Counted from the first letter of the stretch, positions 7,309 through 15,356 are shown. The stretch: 21,050 bases of DNA from Halomonas sp. UBA3074 (GCF_002366715.1 NZ_DFBS01000016.1:1-21050), one strand, 5' to 3'. Translations and numbers: made by a program. The notes: a model not told the origin generated them from the sequence alone.

Positions 7309-7339
7309 AGAGTGCGGGGTTTTTCGCGCACTCTGATAA
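7304..7339. repeat. Perfect 13-bp inverted repeat at the IS3 fragment junction
   Basis: TTATCAGAGTGCG (7304-7316) and CGCACTCTGATAA (7327-7339) pair perfectly around a 10-base loop GGGTTTTTCG. The left arm begins exactly where the IS3 orfB homology stops. It could act as a terminator for the minus-strand KGSADH operon, but there is no T run after either arm. It may instead be a pair of element ends brought together. Confidence 0.6.
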
Positions 7340-7407
7340 AACAAGGGGCAGCCCATGGCCGCCCTCTACTGACAGCCTGCGAGGTAGGCCGCTTTCCACG
7401 GGGTTGC

Positions 7408-8985
7408 TTACGCTTCGCGTTTGCCATCCACCAAGCGCGACAGCTGCCATGGGTTGCCGTCCTTGAGCGGCTCGGGCAATAGCCCTTCCGGCAACGCCTG
7501 GTAGCACACCGGGCGCAGGAAGCGGAAGATCGCAGCACTGCCTACCGAGGTGGTGCGGCTGTCGGAGGTCGCCGGGTACGGCCCGCCGTGAACCATGGCG
7601 TGGCACACCTCGACCCCGGTTGGCCAGCCGTTGGCGAGAATCCGCCCGGCCTTGCGCTCGAGTACCGGCATCAGCGCCTTGGCCGCTTGCAGATCGCCGT
7701 CGTCCATCTGCAGGGTAATGGTCAGCTGGCCTTCGAGCTGGGCCGCGACACGCTTTACTTCATCCTGGTCGGCACACTCGATGACCAGCGAGGTAGAACC
7801 GAACACTTCTTCTTGCAGCTCGGTCTCGTTCAGGAAGTCGTTCGCCGTGGTGACAAACAGCCCCGCCTGGCACTGGTTGGGCGACTCGCCCACCTGGCCA
7901 CGTGCGGCTTCACGCACCTTGCTGTTGTTGGACAGCTGGCCAACACCCTGCTGGTAAGCATCGTAGATGCCCGGCGTGAGCATGGTCTGGGGCGCGCTGC
8001 CCTTCACGCCTTCTGCAGCGGCCTCGACGAAGGCATCGAGCTCGGCGCTCTTGACCGCAATCACCAGCCCAGGATTGGTGCAGAACTGGCCTGCACCCAT
8101 GTTGAGCGAGCCGACGAAGCCTTCGGCGATCTGCTTGCCGCGTGCCTTGAGCGCCTCGGGCATCAGGAACACCGGGTTGATCGAGCTCATCTCGGCATAT
8201 ACCGGGATCGGCTGCGGACGCGACTGAGCGGTCTTCATCAGCGCGGTACCGCCGCTCCGCGAGCCGGTAAAGCCCACCGCCTGGATACGCGGGTCGGCGA
8301 CCAGCGCCTGGCCGATCTCGCTACCCGAACCGAACATCAGCGAGAAGGTGCCTTCAGGCAGCCCGCACGCTTTCACTGCACGCTGTACCGCACGGCCGAC
8401 CAGTTCGGAGGTGCCGGGGTGGGCGGAATGGCCCTTGACGATCACCGGGCACCCGGCGGCCAAGGCCGAGGCGGTATCGCCGCCGGCCACCGAGAAGGCC
8501 AGCGGGAAGTTGCTGGCACCGAACACCACGACCGGGCCCAGGCCGATATGGCGCTGGCGAAGGTCGGCGCGCGGCATCGGCTGGCGGTCCGGCATGGCCG
8601 GGTCGATGCGCACGTCGAGCCATTCGCCGGCACGCACCACGGAAGCGAACAGGCGCAGCTGGCCGCAGGTACGGCCGCGCTCACCTTCCAGGCGGGCCTT
8701 GGGCAGGCCGGACTCGGCCATGGCGCGCTCGATCAGTTCATCGCCGATGTCCTCGATCTCGCTGGCGATGGTCTCGAGGAATACCGCGCGCTCCTCGAGA
8801 GAAGTCTCGCAATAGGTGGCGAAGGCCGTCTCGGCGAGCTCACAGGCACGCTCGACCTCAGCCTTGGTACCACCCAAGTAGGTCGGCTCGAGGATCTCGT
8901 TGGTGGCCGGGTTGATGGCGTTGATGGGCTTGGAACTGCCGCTGACGGCGTCCTGGCCAATGAGTAACTTGCCTTCCAGGGTCAT
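7408..8985 (-). CDS. 2-oxoglutarate semialdehyde dehydrogenase (KGSADH, NADP-type ALDH)
   Basis: Oxidises 2,5-dioxopentanoate (2-oxoglutarate semialdehyde) to 2-oxoglutarate with NAD(P)+, the last step of non-phosphorylated pentose, hexarate and hydroxyproline routes. From the chosen ATG the protein has 525 aa and all aldehyde dehydrogenase marks: Asn159 (FGASNFP), Lys184 (IVKGHS), Glu265 (YAEMSSINP) and catalytic Cys302 (GQFCTNPG). YAEMSSINP, SAHPGTSELV and the closing LLPEPLKDGNP are typical of the KGSADH branch. The start at 8985 is preferred because AAGGAG lies 6 bases before it; the longer frame to 9012 uses TTG. It follows the AraD1 gene by 23 bases, so the two final pathway enzymes are co-transcribed. 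The gene is markedly GC-rich, which produces long antisense open frames that are not genes. The exact source pathway is inference. Confidence 0.88.
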   Translation of the reverse strand: MTLEGKLLIGQDAVSGSSKPINAINPATNEILEPTYLGGTKAEVERACELAETAFATYCETSLEERAVFLETIASEIEDIGDELIERAMAESGLPKARLEGERGRTCGQLRLFASVVRAGEWLDVRIDPAMPDRQPMPRADLRQRHIGLGPVVVFGASNFPLAFSVAGGDTASALAAGCPVIVKGHSAHPGTSELVGRAVQRAVKACGLPEGTFSLMFGSGSEIGQALVADPRIQAVGFTGSRSGGTALMKTAQSRPQPIPVYAEMSSINPVFLMPEALKARGKQIAEGFVGSLNMGAGQFCTNPGLVIAVKSAELDAFVEAAAEGVKGSAPQTMLTPGIYDAYQQGVGQLSNNSKVREAARGQVGESPNQCQAGLFVTTANDFLNETELQEEVFGSTSLVIECADQDEVKRVAAQLEGQLTITLQMDDGDLQAAKALMPVLERKAGRILANGWPTGVEVCHAMVHGGPYPATSDSRTTSVGSAAIFRFLRPVCYQALPEGLLPEPLKDGNPWQLSRLVDGKREA

Positions 8986-9008
8986 GTCGAACTCCTTGCT
9001 GTTTGCTG

Positions 9009-9995
9009 TCAAAGCGATTTCACGTCGATAGGCGCGCTGTCCGCTTCAAAGCGTAGTGGATTGCGCAACGGACGGCCGAAATCGGCGAGGCTGATCTCGA
9101 AACGGTCACCCTCGCGGGTGCGAATGTCATCGGCGAAGCTCAGCGTGGCGGTGCCGAAGAAATGCACATGCACGTCGCCGGGCCGACGGAAACCGACGTA
9201 TTTGAAGTGATGGTGCTCGAGGTTGGCCAGACTGTGCGCCATGTTGGCCTCACCGGTGAGGAAGGGTTTCTCCCATACCGTCTCGTTGTCACGCACGATA
9301 CGGCTGACCCCCTCCAGATGCGCAGGCAGTTCACCTACCATTAGTTCGGGGCCGAAGCTGCAGGCCCGCAGTTTCGAGTGGGCCAGCCACAGATAGTTGA
9401 AGCGCTCGGTGACGTGGTCGGAAAACTCATTGCCGATAGCGTAACCCACCCGCCACGGGTGGCCGTCATCGCCAATCACATAGAGCCCGGCCAGCTCTGG
9501 CTCCTCGCCAGCGTCCTCGGCGAAGTGCGGCACGGGGATCTCGGCCTCGGGGGCCACCACGCAGGCGCCGTCGCCCTTGTAAAACCATTCCGGCTGGGCA
9601 CCGGGGGTGCCAGCCTGGGGCTTGCCGCCCTCGACTCCCAACTTGAACATGCGCATGGAGTCGGTCAGTTCGGATTCGCTGACTTGCGTCTTGGCATGCA
9701 TGGCCGAGCGCGTGTCCGCGCTGCCCAGGTGGGTGAGTCCGGTGCCGGTGACCAGGCAGTGAGCCGGGTCCGGATGGGTCAGCGGGGGCAACAGGCCTTT
9801 TTCGTCGATCAACTGGGCATAGTCGAGCCGGGTCTCGGTCGCTGCGGCTTCGACGATGTCGGCCAAGGAGCACCCCGCGGCGATGGCGCGGCGGGCCAGG
9901 CTGTAGGTATCTGCATCGAGCAGCCGAACTTGGCTGTCACTTTCGACCTGGGCGGCATGCACCTGGCCTTGATATACACATTGAATCAATCGCAT
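9009..9995 (-). CDS. AraD1 family 2-keto-3-deoxy-pentonate dehydratase (FAH superfamily)
   Basis: Member of the fumarylacetoacetate hydrolase superfamily, AraD1 branch. Its characterised members dehydrate L-2-keto-3-deoxyarabonate to 2-oxoglutarate semialdehyde in the cytosol. The 328-aa protein carries the branch's conserved blocks: CLVTGTGLTHLGS (80-92), DSMRMFKLGVEGGKP, PEWFYKGDGACVV, FAEDAGEEPELAGLYVIG, GNEFSDHV, HSKLRACSFGPEL, LTGEANMAHSLANLEHHHFKY and DVHVHFFGTATLSFAD. Acidic and histidine residues in these blocks are the likely metal site. A GGAGG site lies 4 bases before the start. It leads an operon with KGSADH, which uses its product. The gene is GC-rich, unlike the adjacent transporter genes. 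The family is sure; the sugar isomer (L-arabonate, D-xylonate or another) is not. Confidence 0.87.
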   Translation of the reverse strand: MRLIQCVYQGQVHAAQVESDSQVRLLDADTYSLARRAIAAGCSLADIVEAAATETRLDYAQLIDEKGLLPPLTHPDPAHCLVTGTGLTHLGSADTRSAMHAKTQVSESELTDSMRMFKLGVEGGKPQAGTPGAQPEWFYKGDGACVVAPEAEIPVPHFAEDAGEEPELAGLYVIGDDGHPWRVGYAIGNEFSDHVTERFNYLWLAHSKLRACSFGPELMVGELPAHLEGVSRIVRDNETVWEKPFLTGEANMAHSLANLEHHHFKYVGFRRPGDVHVHFFGTATLSFADDIRTREGDRFEISLADFGRPLRNPLRFEADSAPIDVKSL

Positions 9996-10110
9996 GCGAC
10001 CTCCGTTGGTTAGGTTCTCAATGACGCGTCGATGCCGAATCAGCCAAGCAAGGCCAAAAGGCCTACGGAAGACTCATCGGTTATGACTAAAGTCTAGATG
10101 AAAATAGATT

Positions 10111-10126
10111 CTAGTATACTAGTATA
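10111..10126. promoter_or_regulatory. Overlapping palindromes, candidate GntR operator
   Basis: CTAGTATACTAG (10111-10122) and TATACTAGTATA (10115-10126) are two perfect, overlapping 12-bp palindromes. The core TAGTATACTA resembles the T-x-GTATAC-x-A type operators of FadR-subfamily GntR regulators. They lie in the 249-base region between the divergent araD1 and dctP genes, and a GntR/FCD regulator gene ends the dctP cluster. One protein bound here could control both directions. The link is inference. Confidence 0.5.
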
Positions 10127-10193
10127 TCTCATTGTGAAATAAGCTCAACCGATCGATCCGGTGAACGTTGCAGCGCTGAGTGCCAGTTGAAAC

Positions 10194-10220
10194 TTGTCAG
10201 GCATAGGCATCGGATAATAT
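10194..10220 (+). promoter_or_regulatory. Possible dctP promoter
   Basis: TTGTCA (10194-10199) and TAATAT (10215-10220) are spaced by 15 bases, a little short, some 25 bases before the dctP start. Weak support; other hexamer pairs are possible in this AT-rich stretch. Confidence 0.3.
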
Positions 10221-10244
10221 CAATTTAAAATTAAGGGTCTTAGC

Positions 10245-11255
10245 ATGAGTGAGTGTAATTTGGTGCAGGCAAAGAAAGGATTCGTCCTGCTAGTCACGGC
10301 TTCCGCAATGATGATTGCTTTGGATTCTCAGGCTCAAAGCACAGCCACAATTAAGGTTGCAAATTACTTTGCCGAAGATCATCCACAAAACGTCGCATTG
10401 CGGGAACATTTCAAGACATCAGTGGAAGAGAGTTCCGACATGTCTGTGCAGATATTTCCCAATAGCGAACTGGGAGATGAGCGCCAGTACACTAATGGCG
10501 TGCGAAACGGCTCTATTGAGATGGTCGTTGCTGGCATGGGTCTCCAAACGGCAGAACCCAAGATTGGCTTTACCGAATGGCCGTTTCTTTTCGAAACATA
10601 CGATCAGGCCAACACTTTGCTAAATGGTGTAGTCGGTGACGAAATCGAGCCGCTGTTCCGCAAGCTAGGTACGGAACCGCTAGGTTGGACAGCGAACGGC
10701 TTCCGAGTGGTCTCGAGCAATCGTCCGATCACTAGCATGGAGGACTTCGAAGGGCTTCGTATGAGGATGCCTAACCTTGCAATGTATGTAGATGTTGGCC
10801 AGGCACTGGGCGCCAACGTGCAAACGCTGGGTTTCTCGGAAATCTTTACGGCGCTGGAGCAGGGGGTCGTTGATGGTCAGGACAATCCTTATGCCACGCT
10901 TTACAATTCCGGTTGGTATGAAGTTCAAAGCAACGTTCTTGAAAGCCGGCACATGTTCAGCCCCAATATTTACCTCATGAATAAGAAGTTCTTCGATAAC
11001 TTGAGCGAAGAGGACCAGGATGTCATCAAGCTAGCTGCCGAAGAAGCGATGGAAATGGAATGGCAGCTCATGCAGGAGTCTGAAGAAGACATCAAGGCCA
11101 AGCTTAAAGAGGAAGGCCTGACTATTCATATGCCGAGCGATGATTTCCGCCAGAACATGGTCGATGCCATGGATCCTCTCTACGAAGATTTTTATGAAGA
11201 GTATGACTGGGCTAAAGACCTGGTAAACAAGGTAAGAACCTACTCGGAGCAGTAA
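10245..11255 (+). CDS. dctP: TRAP transporter substrate-binding protein DctP
   Basis: Periplasmic receptor of a tripartite ATP-independent periplasmic transporter, which binds an organic acid and delivers it to the DctQM membrane pair. The 336-aa protein has a signal peptide (residues 1 to about 31, hydrophobic core FVLLVTASAMMIAL, cleavage near SQA/QS). It also has the DctP hallmarks: NGFRVVSSNRPI with GLRMRMPN, the region holding the conserved carboxylate-binding Arg, and then TLGFSEIFTALEQGVVDGQD. AAGGGT precedes the start. It heads a plus-strand operon with dctQ and dctM and two 2-hydroxyacid dehydrogenases. This points to a hydroxy acid or sugar acid as cargo, but the ligand cannot be read from the sequence. 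The divergent neighbour is the AraD1-KGSADH operon. Confidence 0.92.
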   Translation: MSECNLVQAKKGFVLLVTASAMMIALDSQAQSTATIKVANYFAEDHPQNVALREHFKTSVEESSDMSVQIFPNSELGDERQYTNGVRNGSIEMVVAGMGLQTAEPKIGFTEWPFLFETYDQANTLLNGVVGDEIEPLFRKLGTEPLGWTANGFRVVSSNRPITSMEDFEGLRMRMPNLAMYVDVGQALGANVQTLGFSEIFTALEQGVVDGQDNPYATLYNSGWYEVQSNVLESRHMFSPNIYLMNKKFFDNLSEEDQDVIKLAAEEAMEMEWQLMQESEEDIKAKLKEEGLTIHMPSDDFRQNMVDAMDPLYEDFYEEYDWAKDLVNKVRTYSEQ

Positions 11256-11264
11256 CGGTGTGCG

Positions 11265-11287
11265 GAGCCATGCCTGAAGCATGGCTT
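11265..11287 (+). promoter_or_regulatory. dctP-dctQ intercistronic hairpin
   Basis: AGCCATGC (11266-11273) and GCATGGCT (11279-11286) form a perfect 8-bp stem with loop CTGAA, 11 bases after the dctP stop. There is no T run, so it is probably an mRNA 3'-end stabiliser or partial terminator that keeps DctP more abundant than DctQM, a common need in TRAP systems. The function is inference. Confidence 0.5.
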
Positions 11288-11322
11288 CGTAATAGTAGTC
11301 CCCCCATCCCCGAGAAGCCGTT

Positions 11323-11862
11323 ATGAATTTTAAGTTATTGAATGCTTTAGAGCATCTACTCAAGGGAACGATTTTCGTATCGCTAGCCCTGATGGTAATT
11401 TTCGTTTTTCTGAACGTAGTTCTGCGCTACATGTTCAATAGCGGGCTGGCCTGGTCGGGCGAGGTTGCTCGATATTTATTTGTGTGGATCATCTTTTTGG
11501 GCTCGGTGATCGCCGTTAAGGAACAGAGCCACCTTGGCGTAGACATCCTCGTCAGCAAGCTTAACCTGTCTGTGCAAAAGATTTTATATACAGTTTCGAC
11601 AGTATTAATTGTGGGTGTGCTAGCTCTTGCGCTTGATGGCTTGCTCGGGCTCATCGAATTGAACGCAGGGATAGGTAGCCCGACATCTGATATTCCAGTG
11701 AATACCTATTACTACGCTGGCGCAGTTTCTGTCGTACTCATGTCGATCATCTTTGTGATCCATACGGTACGTTTTGTTTTATTCAACAAGAGTGCGCCGC
11801 CATGGGCAAATTTGCCCAGCGACCATAAAGAGACGGAAAAAGCTATGGAGGAAGAGTCATGA
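11323..11862 (+). CDS. dctQ: TRAP transporter small permease DctQ
   Basis: Small membrane subunit of the TRAP transporter, 179 aa with four predicted membrane helices: about residues 14-33 (GTIFVSLALMVIFVFLNVVL), 48-65, 85-107 and 127-150. The DctQ signature around the first two helices (LNVVLRYMFNSGLAWSGEVA then YLFVWIIFLGSVIAV) is clear. It links the receptor-loaded cargo to DctM in the inner membrane. It follows dctP by 67 bases, with a hairpin between, and its stop overlaps the dctM start by four bases (ATGA), implying translational coupling. GAGAAG lies upstream of the start. Confidence 0.9.
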   Translation: MNFKLLNALEHLLKGTIFVSLALMVIFVFLNVVLRYMFNSGLAWSGEVARYLFVWIIFLGSVIAVKEQSHLGVDILVSKLNLSVQKILYTVSTVLIVGVLALALDGLLGLIELNAGIGSPTSDIPVNTYYYAGAVSVVLMSIIFVIHTVRFVLFNKSAPPWANLPSDHKETEKAMEEES

Positions 11863-13133
11863 TCTGGCAGTTTTTGCTGGTACTGTTCTCGTTGCTGCTG
11901 ATCGGGATGCCTGTTGCCTTCGCTATGATGATTGCTGCATCGGTCATGTTGTTTCTCGTAGGTATTTTCAACACGAGCACATTGGCAGAGTATCTTATTA
12001 CCGGTGCCAACAGCTTTTCCCTTATGGCGATACCGTTCTTTATCCTTACCGGGGAAATCATGAACGCGGGAGGTGTCTCGAAGCGAATTGTCGATTTTGC
12101 CTCCTCCTTAGTGGGGCATTTCCGCGGTGGCCTAGGTTATGTAGCAATCATTGCCGGTGTTGTGTTTGCTGGTCTGTCCGGCTCGGCCGTTGCCGATACC
12201 GCTGCACTGGGCGCTATTCTGATCCCTATGATGGTTGCTCAAGGTTACAATAAAAATAGTACTACGGGCTTAGTGGCGTCGGTAGGCATCATTGGTACAG
12301 TCATTCCCCCCAGTATCCCCATGATTCTGTACGGCGTAGTGGGTGGTGTATCTATTACTCAACTATTCATGGCGGGCATCGTCCCTGGGCTCATTATGGC
12401 CATGGGCATGATGCTGGTTTGGTATCTGTTATCAAGAAAGACAACAGCCGGCCGTGTTGAGAAGGCAACCGGACGCGAGCGCCTGCACTATTTCTTGCGT
12501 GCTTTCTGGGCGCTATTGCTACCGGGCATTATTATCATAGGGTTGCGCGGCGGCGTATTCACGCCGACCGAGGCTGGCGTGATCGCCGCCGTATATGCGC
12601 TGCTTATCAGCTTCGTCTACCGAGAGATCAAGGTCAGTCAACTCTATGATGTACTGGTCGGGACGGCGAAAACAACTGCAATTGTGATGTTGATCGCCTC
12701 TGCTGCAATTGTTACTGCGTATGCAATTACGGTGGCCCGTGTACCTGCGGAACTGGCAACAGTACTTGGAGGTATGACCGAAAACCCGACCGTCATGTTG
12801 CTGATTATCATGGCCTTCCTGCTACTTGTCGGTTGCGTAATGGATATGACTCCCGCAGTTCTAATTTTTGCGCCGGTGCTGATTCCTGTAGTTGAAAGTT
12901 TGGGCATCGATCCGGTCTATTTCGGTGTCCTCATGGTTATCAACCTGTCTATCGGATTAATTACTCCGCCAGTAGGAACTGTGCTCTATGTGGGCTGCAG
13001 TATAAGTAAAATAAGTTTGTTAGATATAACGAAAGGTATATGGCCGATGTTGGCAATGTATTTTGCGGTATTGATCAGTTTCATACTTTTCCCGCAGATA
13101 GTTACTGTTCCCATGGAATGGTTGTCTAAGTAG
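11859..13133 (+). CDS. dctM: TRAP transporter large permease DctM
   Basis: Large membrane subunit that drives cargo import with the sodium gradient. The 424-aa protein has about 11-12 hydrophobic segments and typical DctM blocks: GMPVAFAMMIAASVML near the N-terminus, FSLMAIPFFILTGEIMNAGG, GLSGSAVADTAALGAILIP, VGIIGTVIPPSIPMILYG, GGVFTPTEAGVIAAVYAL, CVMDMTPAVLIFAPVLIPV and INLSIGLITPPVGTVLY. The length is normal and the frame intact. The start overlaps the dctQ stop. A halophile would fit a sodium-coupled carrier. A 50-base gap with no terminator precedes the FMN dehydrogenase gene, so they are probably co-transcribed. Confidence 0.92.
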   Translation: MIWQFLLVLFSLLLIGMPVAFAMMIAASVMLFLVGIFNTSTLAEYLITGANSFSLMAIPFFILTGEIMNAGGVSKRIVDFASSLVGHFRGGLGYVAIIAGVVFAGLSGSAVADTAALGAILIPMMVAQGYNKNSTTGLVASVGIIGTVIPPSIPMILYGVVGGVSITQLFMAGIVPGLIMAMGMMLVWYLLSRKTTAGRVEKATGRERLHYFLRAFWALLLPGIIIIGLRGGVFTPTEAGVIAAVYALLISFVYREIKVSQLYDVLVGTAKTTAIVMLIASAAIVTAYAITVARVPAELATVLGGMTENPTVMLLIIMAFLLLVGCVMDMTPAVLIFAPVLIPVVESLGIDPVYFGVLMVINLSIGLITPPVGTVLYVGCSISKISLLDITKGIWPMLAMYFAVLISFILFPQIVTVPMEWLSK

Positions 13134-13183
13134 GTAAGCACTAATCAACTGATCAGAATTAACCAATATATAGCAGGTATAAA

Positions 13184-14368
13184 ATGGATAGGTGTGCTTA
13201 CTCAGGATTGAATTACCGCAAGGCTGTCAATGTCGAGGAGCTACGTGCGATTGCCAAGCGTCGTCTACCTAATTTTGTCTATGAGTATATTCATGGCGGC
13301 TCAGACGATGAAGTGACTCTTGAGCGTAATCGTGCGATCTTCGACAAGTATTACTTTACTCCCAGAACGCTAACGAAGGTTAGCAAGCAGCGCAGCCTGG
13401 AGACGTCAATTTTTGGTAAAAAAATTTCTATGCCAGTGCTGATCGGGCCTACCGGCTTCAATGGCATGGTGACTAAGGATGGTGATACGAAGTTAGCTAG
13501 GGCAGCGACACACTACGGTATTCCTTTTACCCTCAGCAATGCCTCGACCACCTCCTTGGAAGACATCTCTAAGATAGATGGCCTATGGCATTGGATGCAG
13601 ATTTATTTCTATCGCAATCGTGATTACGTTAAGAAGTTAGTCGAGCGCTGCAAGGAGGCCAATTACGATACGATCGTTGTTACTACCGACAGTGCTATAT
13701 TTGGTAACCGTGAGTGGGACAGAAGAAACTATTCACGACCTTTAGTGCTAACTATGAGAAATAAGTTGCACGTGTTAACCAAGCCGCGCTGGCTCAATGA
13801 TGTACTAATTCCCGATGGCATACCTCAATTCAAGAATCTTGGCGACCTGCTGCCTCCTGGCGAGACGTCGGTAAAGGGCGCAGCCGCTGTGTTAGGCCAA
13901 CAGCTCGATCCTTCGCTTAACTGGGATGACATCCGTTGGCTCCGGGACGAGTGGAAGGGCCGGCTTGTCATAAAAGGTATTCTGTCTGTCGAAGAAGCAG
14001 CCACCGCAGTAGAAGTCGGTGTCGACGGGATCGTACTCTCGAACCATGGCGGGCGTCAGTTGGATTACTCCGTTTCCCCGATGGAGCTAATTGCCGATAT
14101 CAGAGCAGAAGTCGGGAATCAGCTCGCCATACTCGTCGACAGTGGCTTCCGACGTGGCAGCGATGTCCTGAAGGCCCGGCTATTGGGAGCCGACGCTGTG
14201 TTACTCGGCAGAACCACACTCTATGGCTTAGGGGCAGGTGGCCAGGAGGGCGCTGAGCATGCATTGAACATCATCCGTGAGGAGATGGATCGAATACTCG
14301 GCCTCCTAGGCTGTAACGACCTCTCGGAACTCGATTCTGCATCTCTAATGGTGTCATCGTCTCGTTGA
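13184..14368 (+). CDS. FMN-dependent alpha-hydroxy acid dehydrogenase (LldD/MdlB type)
   Basis: Oxidises an (S)-2-hydroxy acid to the 2-oxo acid with FMN, passing electrons to the quinone pool or to oxygen. The 394-aa TIM-barrel protein shows the family marks: FVYEYIHGGSDDEVT (31-45), PVLIGPTGFNGM (84-95), WMQIYFYRNRDYV, Lys264 (LVIKGI), the catalytic His288 and substrate-binding Arg291 in SNHGGRQLD, VDSGFRRGSDVLKA (318-331) and Gly342-Arg343. It resembles mandelate and lactate dehydrogenases; the stretch GFRRGSDV and the lack of clear membrane residues do not settle which. The ribosome binding site is weak (AGCAGG). It lies between the TRAP genes and an NAD(P) 2-hydroxyacid dehydrogenase, suggesting that the imported cargo is, or becomes, a 2-hydroxy acid. 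Confidence 0.88.
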   Translation: MDRCAYSGLNYRKAVNVEELRAIAKRRLPNFVYEYIHGGSDDEVTLERNRAIFDKYYFTPRTLTKVSKQRSLETSIFGKKISMPVLIGPTGFNGMVTKDGDTKLARAATHYGIPFTLSNASTTSLEDISKIDGLWHWMQIYFYRNRDYVKKLVERCKEANYDTIVVTTDSAIFGNREWDRRNYSRPLVLTMRNKLHVLTKPRWLNDVLIPDGIPQFKNLGDLLPPGETSVKGAAAVLGQQLDPSLNWDDIRWLRDEWKGRLVIKGILSVEEAATAVEVGVDGIVLSNHGGRQLDYSVSPMELIADIRAEVGNQLAILVDSGFRRGSDVLKARLLGADAVLLGRTTLYGLGAGGQEGAEHALNIIREEMDRILGLLGCNDLSELDSASLMVSSSR

Positions 14369-14390
14369 TGTTTGCCCACTTTCCATCAGA

Positions 14391-15356
14391 ATGGAACTAG
14401 TTATGGATACTCAAAACATTCCGAATGTTCTTGTTTTTGGCCCCAAGTCCCCCGATATTCTTGAGGCAATAAGCGAATTCGCGAATCCTATCGCCTACTG
14501 GCTGCATGGCTCTCTTGAGGCGTGTCTTGAAGCTTGTGAAGGCAATTTCCGTGCCGTGGTGAATACAGGAGAACAGCAAGTAAGCGCCGAACTTATGTCG
14601 CGGCTGCCTGCGCTGGAAGTCATAAGCTGCTTTGGGGTGGGGTATGACGGTGTCGATGTCGGAGAGGCCTCCCGGCGTGATATTGCCGTAACTAACACGC
14701 CGGATGTACTGACTGAAGATGTCGCCGATCTAGCAGTGGGGCTAACGCTTGCGGTAAGGCGTAATATCGTTGCTGCGCACAGATACGTTTGTGACGGCTC
14801 CTGGGAAAGGCAAGGCCCTATGGCGCTCTCAGCTCAGGTCAATGGCAAGCGTGTTGGCCTGGTCGGCCTGGGGCGCATTGGCAAGGCTATCGCTCGCAGG
14901 CTTCAGGCATTTCAGTGTATTTTGCAATATTATGCAAGCACTGAAAAACCTGAGTTGCCATATCGCTTTTATAGTGACTTGGTTCGACTTGCTGAGGAGA
15001 GTGACATTCTAATCGTGACGTTGCCGGGCGGTGCTAACACTGACAAGATCATAAACCGTGAGGTCATGCTTGCTCTAGGCAACACTGGCTGTCTGATCAA
15101 TGTCTCACGAGGCAGTGTGATTGATGAAGATAGTCTTATCGAGCTTCTCGAGACCCGAGCCTTGGGGGCGGCAGGTCTTGATGTCTTTCGCAACGAACCA
15201 CATGTGCCTGAACCGCTAAAACACATGCAAAACGTCGTTCTGCAGCCACACGCCGGAAGTGGAACTTGGGAGACCCGTTTTTCCATGCGTGATTTGGTGG
15301 TTGAAAATTTGCGCTGCCATTTCAATGGGTTGCCATTAATAACGCCGGTTAACTAA
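14391..15356 (+). CDS. NAD(P)-dependent 2-hydroxyacid dehydrogenase (glyoxylate/hydroxypyruvate reductase-like)
   Basis: D-2-hydroxyacid dehydrogenase superfamily enzyme, cytosolic, interconverting 2-oxo acids and D-2-hydroxy acids. At 321 aa it shows FGVGYDGVD (81-89), the Rossmann motif GLVGLGRIG (156-164), Arg240 (NVSRGSVIDE), Glu269 (DVFRNEP) and the catalytic His287 (QPHAGSGT with WETR). The segment after the second strand (QYYASTEKPELPY) is like the NADPH-preferring hydroxypyruvate/hydroxyphenylpyruvate reductase branch. An ATG at 14403, four codons in, has a GGAAC stretch just upstream and may be the true start. It is 22 bases downstream of the FMN dehydrogenase. Together the pair could invert an (S)-hydroxy acid to the (R)-form through the oxo acid, which is inference. 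Confidence 0.87.
   Translation: MELVMDTQNIPNVLVFGPKSPDILEAISEFANPIAYWLHGSLEACLEACEGNFRAVVNTGEQQVSAELMSRLPALEVISCFGVGYDGVDVGEASRRDIAVTNTPDVLTEDVADLAVGLTLAVRRNIVAAHRYVCDGSWERQGPMALSAQVNGKRVGLVGLGRIGKAIARRLQAFQCILQYYASTEKPELPYRFYSDLVRLAEESDILIVTLPGGANTDKIINREVMLALGNTGCLINVSRGSVIDEDSLIELLETRALGAAGLDVFRNEPHVPEPLKHMQNVVLQPHAGSGTWETRFSMRDLVVENLRCHFNGLPLITPVN

Noticed and set aside
7309..7482. Continuation of the IS3 orfB open frame past the hairpin
   Set aside because: The homology stops at LAVVI; the rest is antisense to the end of the KGSADH gene.
7588..8967. 459-codon open frame on the plus strand
   Set aside because: It is fully antisense to the KGSADH gene, which has all its catalytic residues. 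The long frame is a by-product of high G+C at third positions; the translated sequence has no family features.
9378..10013. 211-codon plus-strand open frame
   Set aside because: Antisense to the AraD1 gene, same composition effect.
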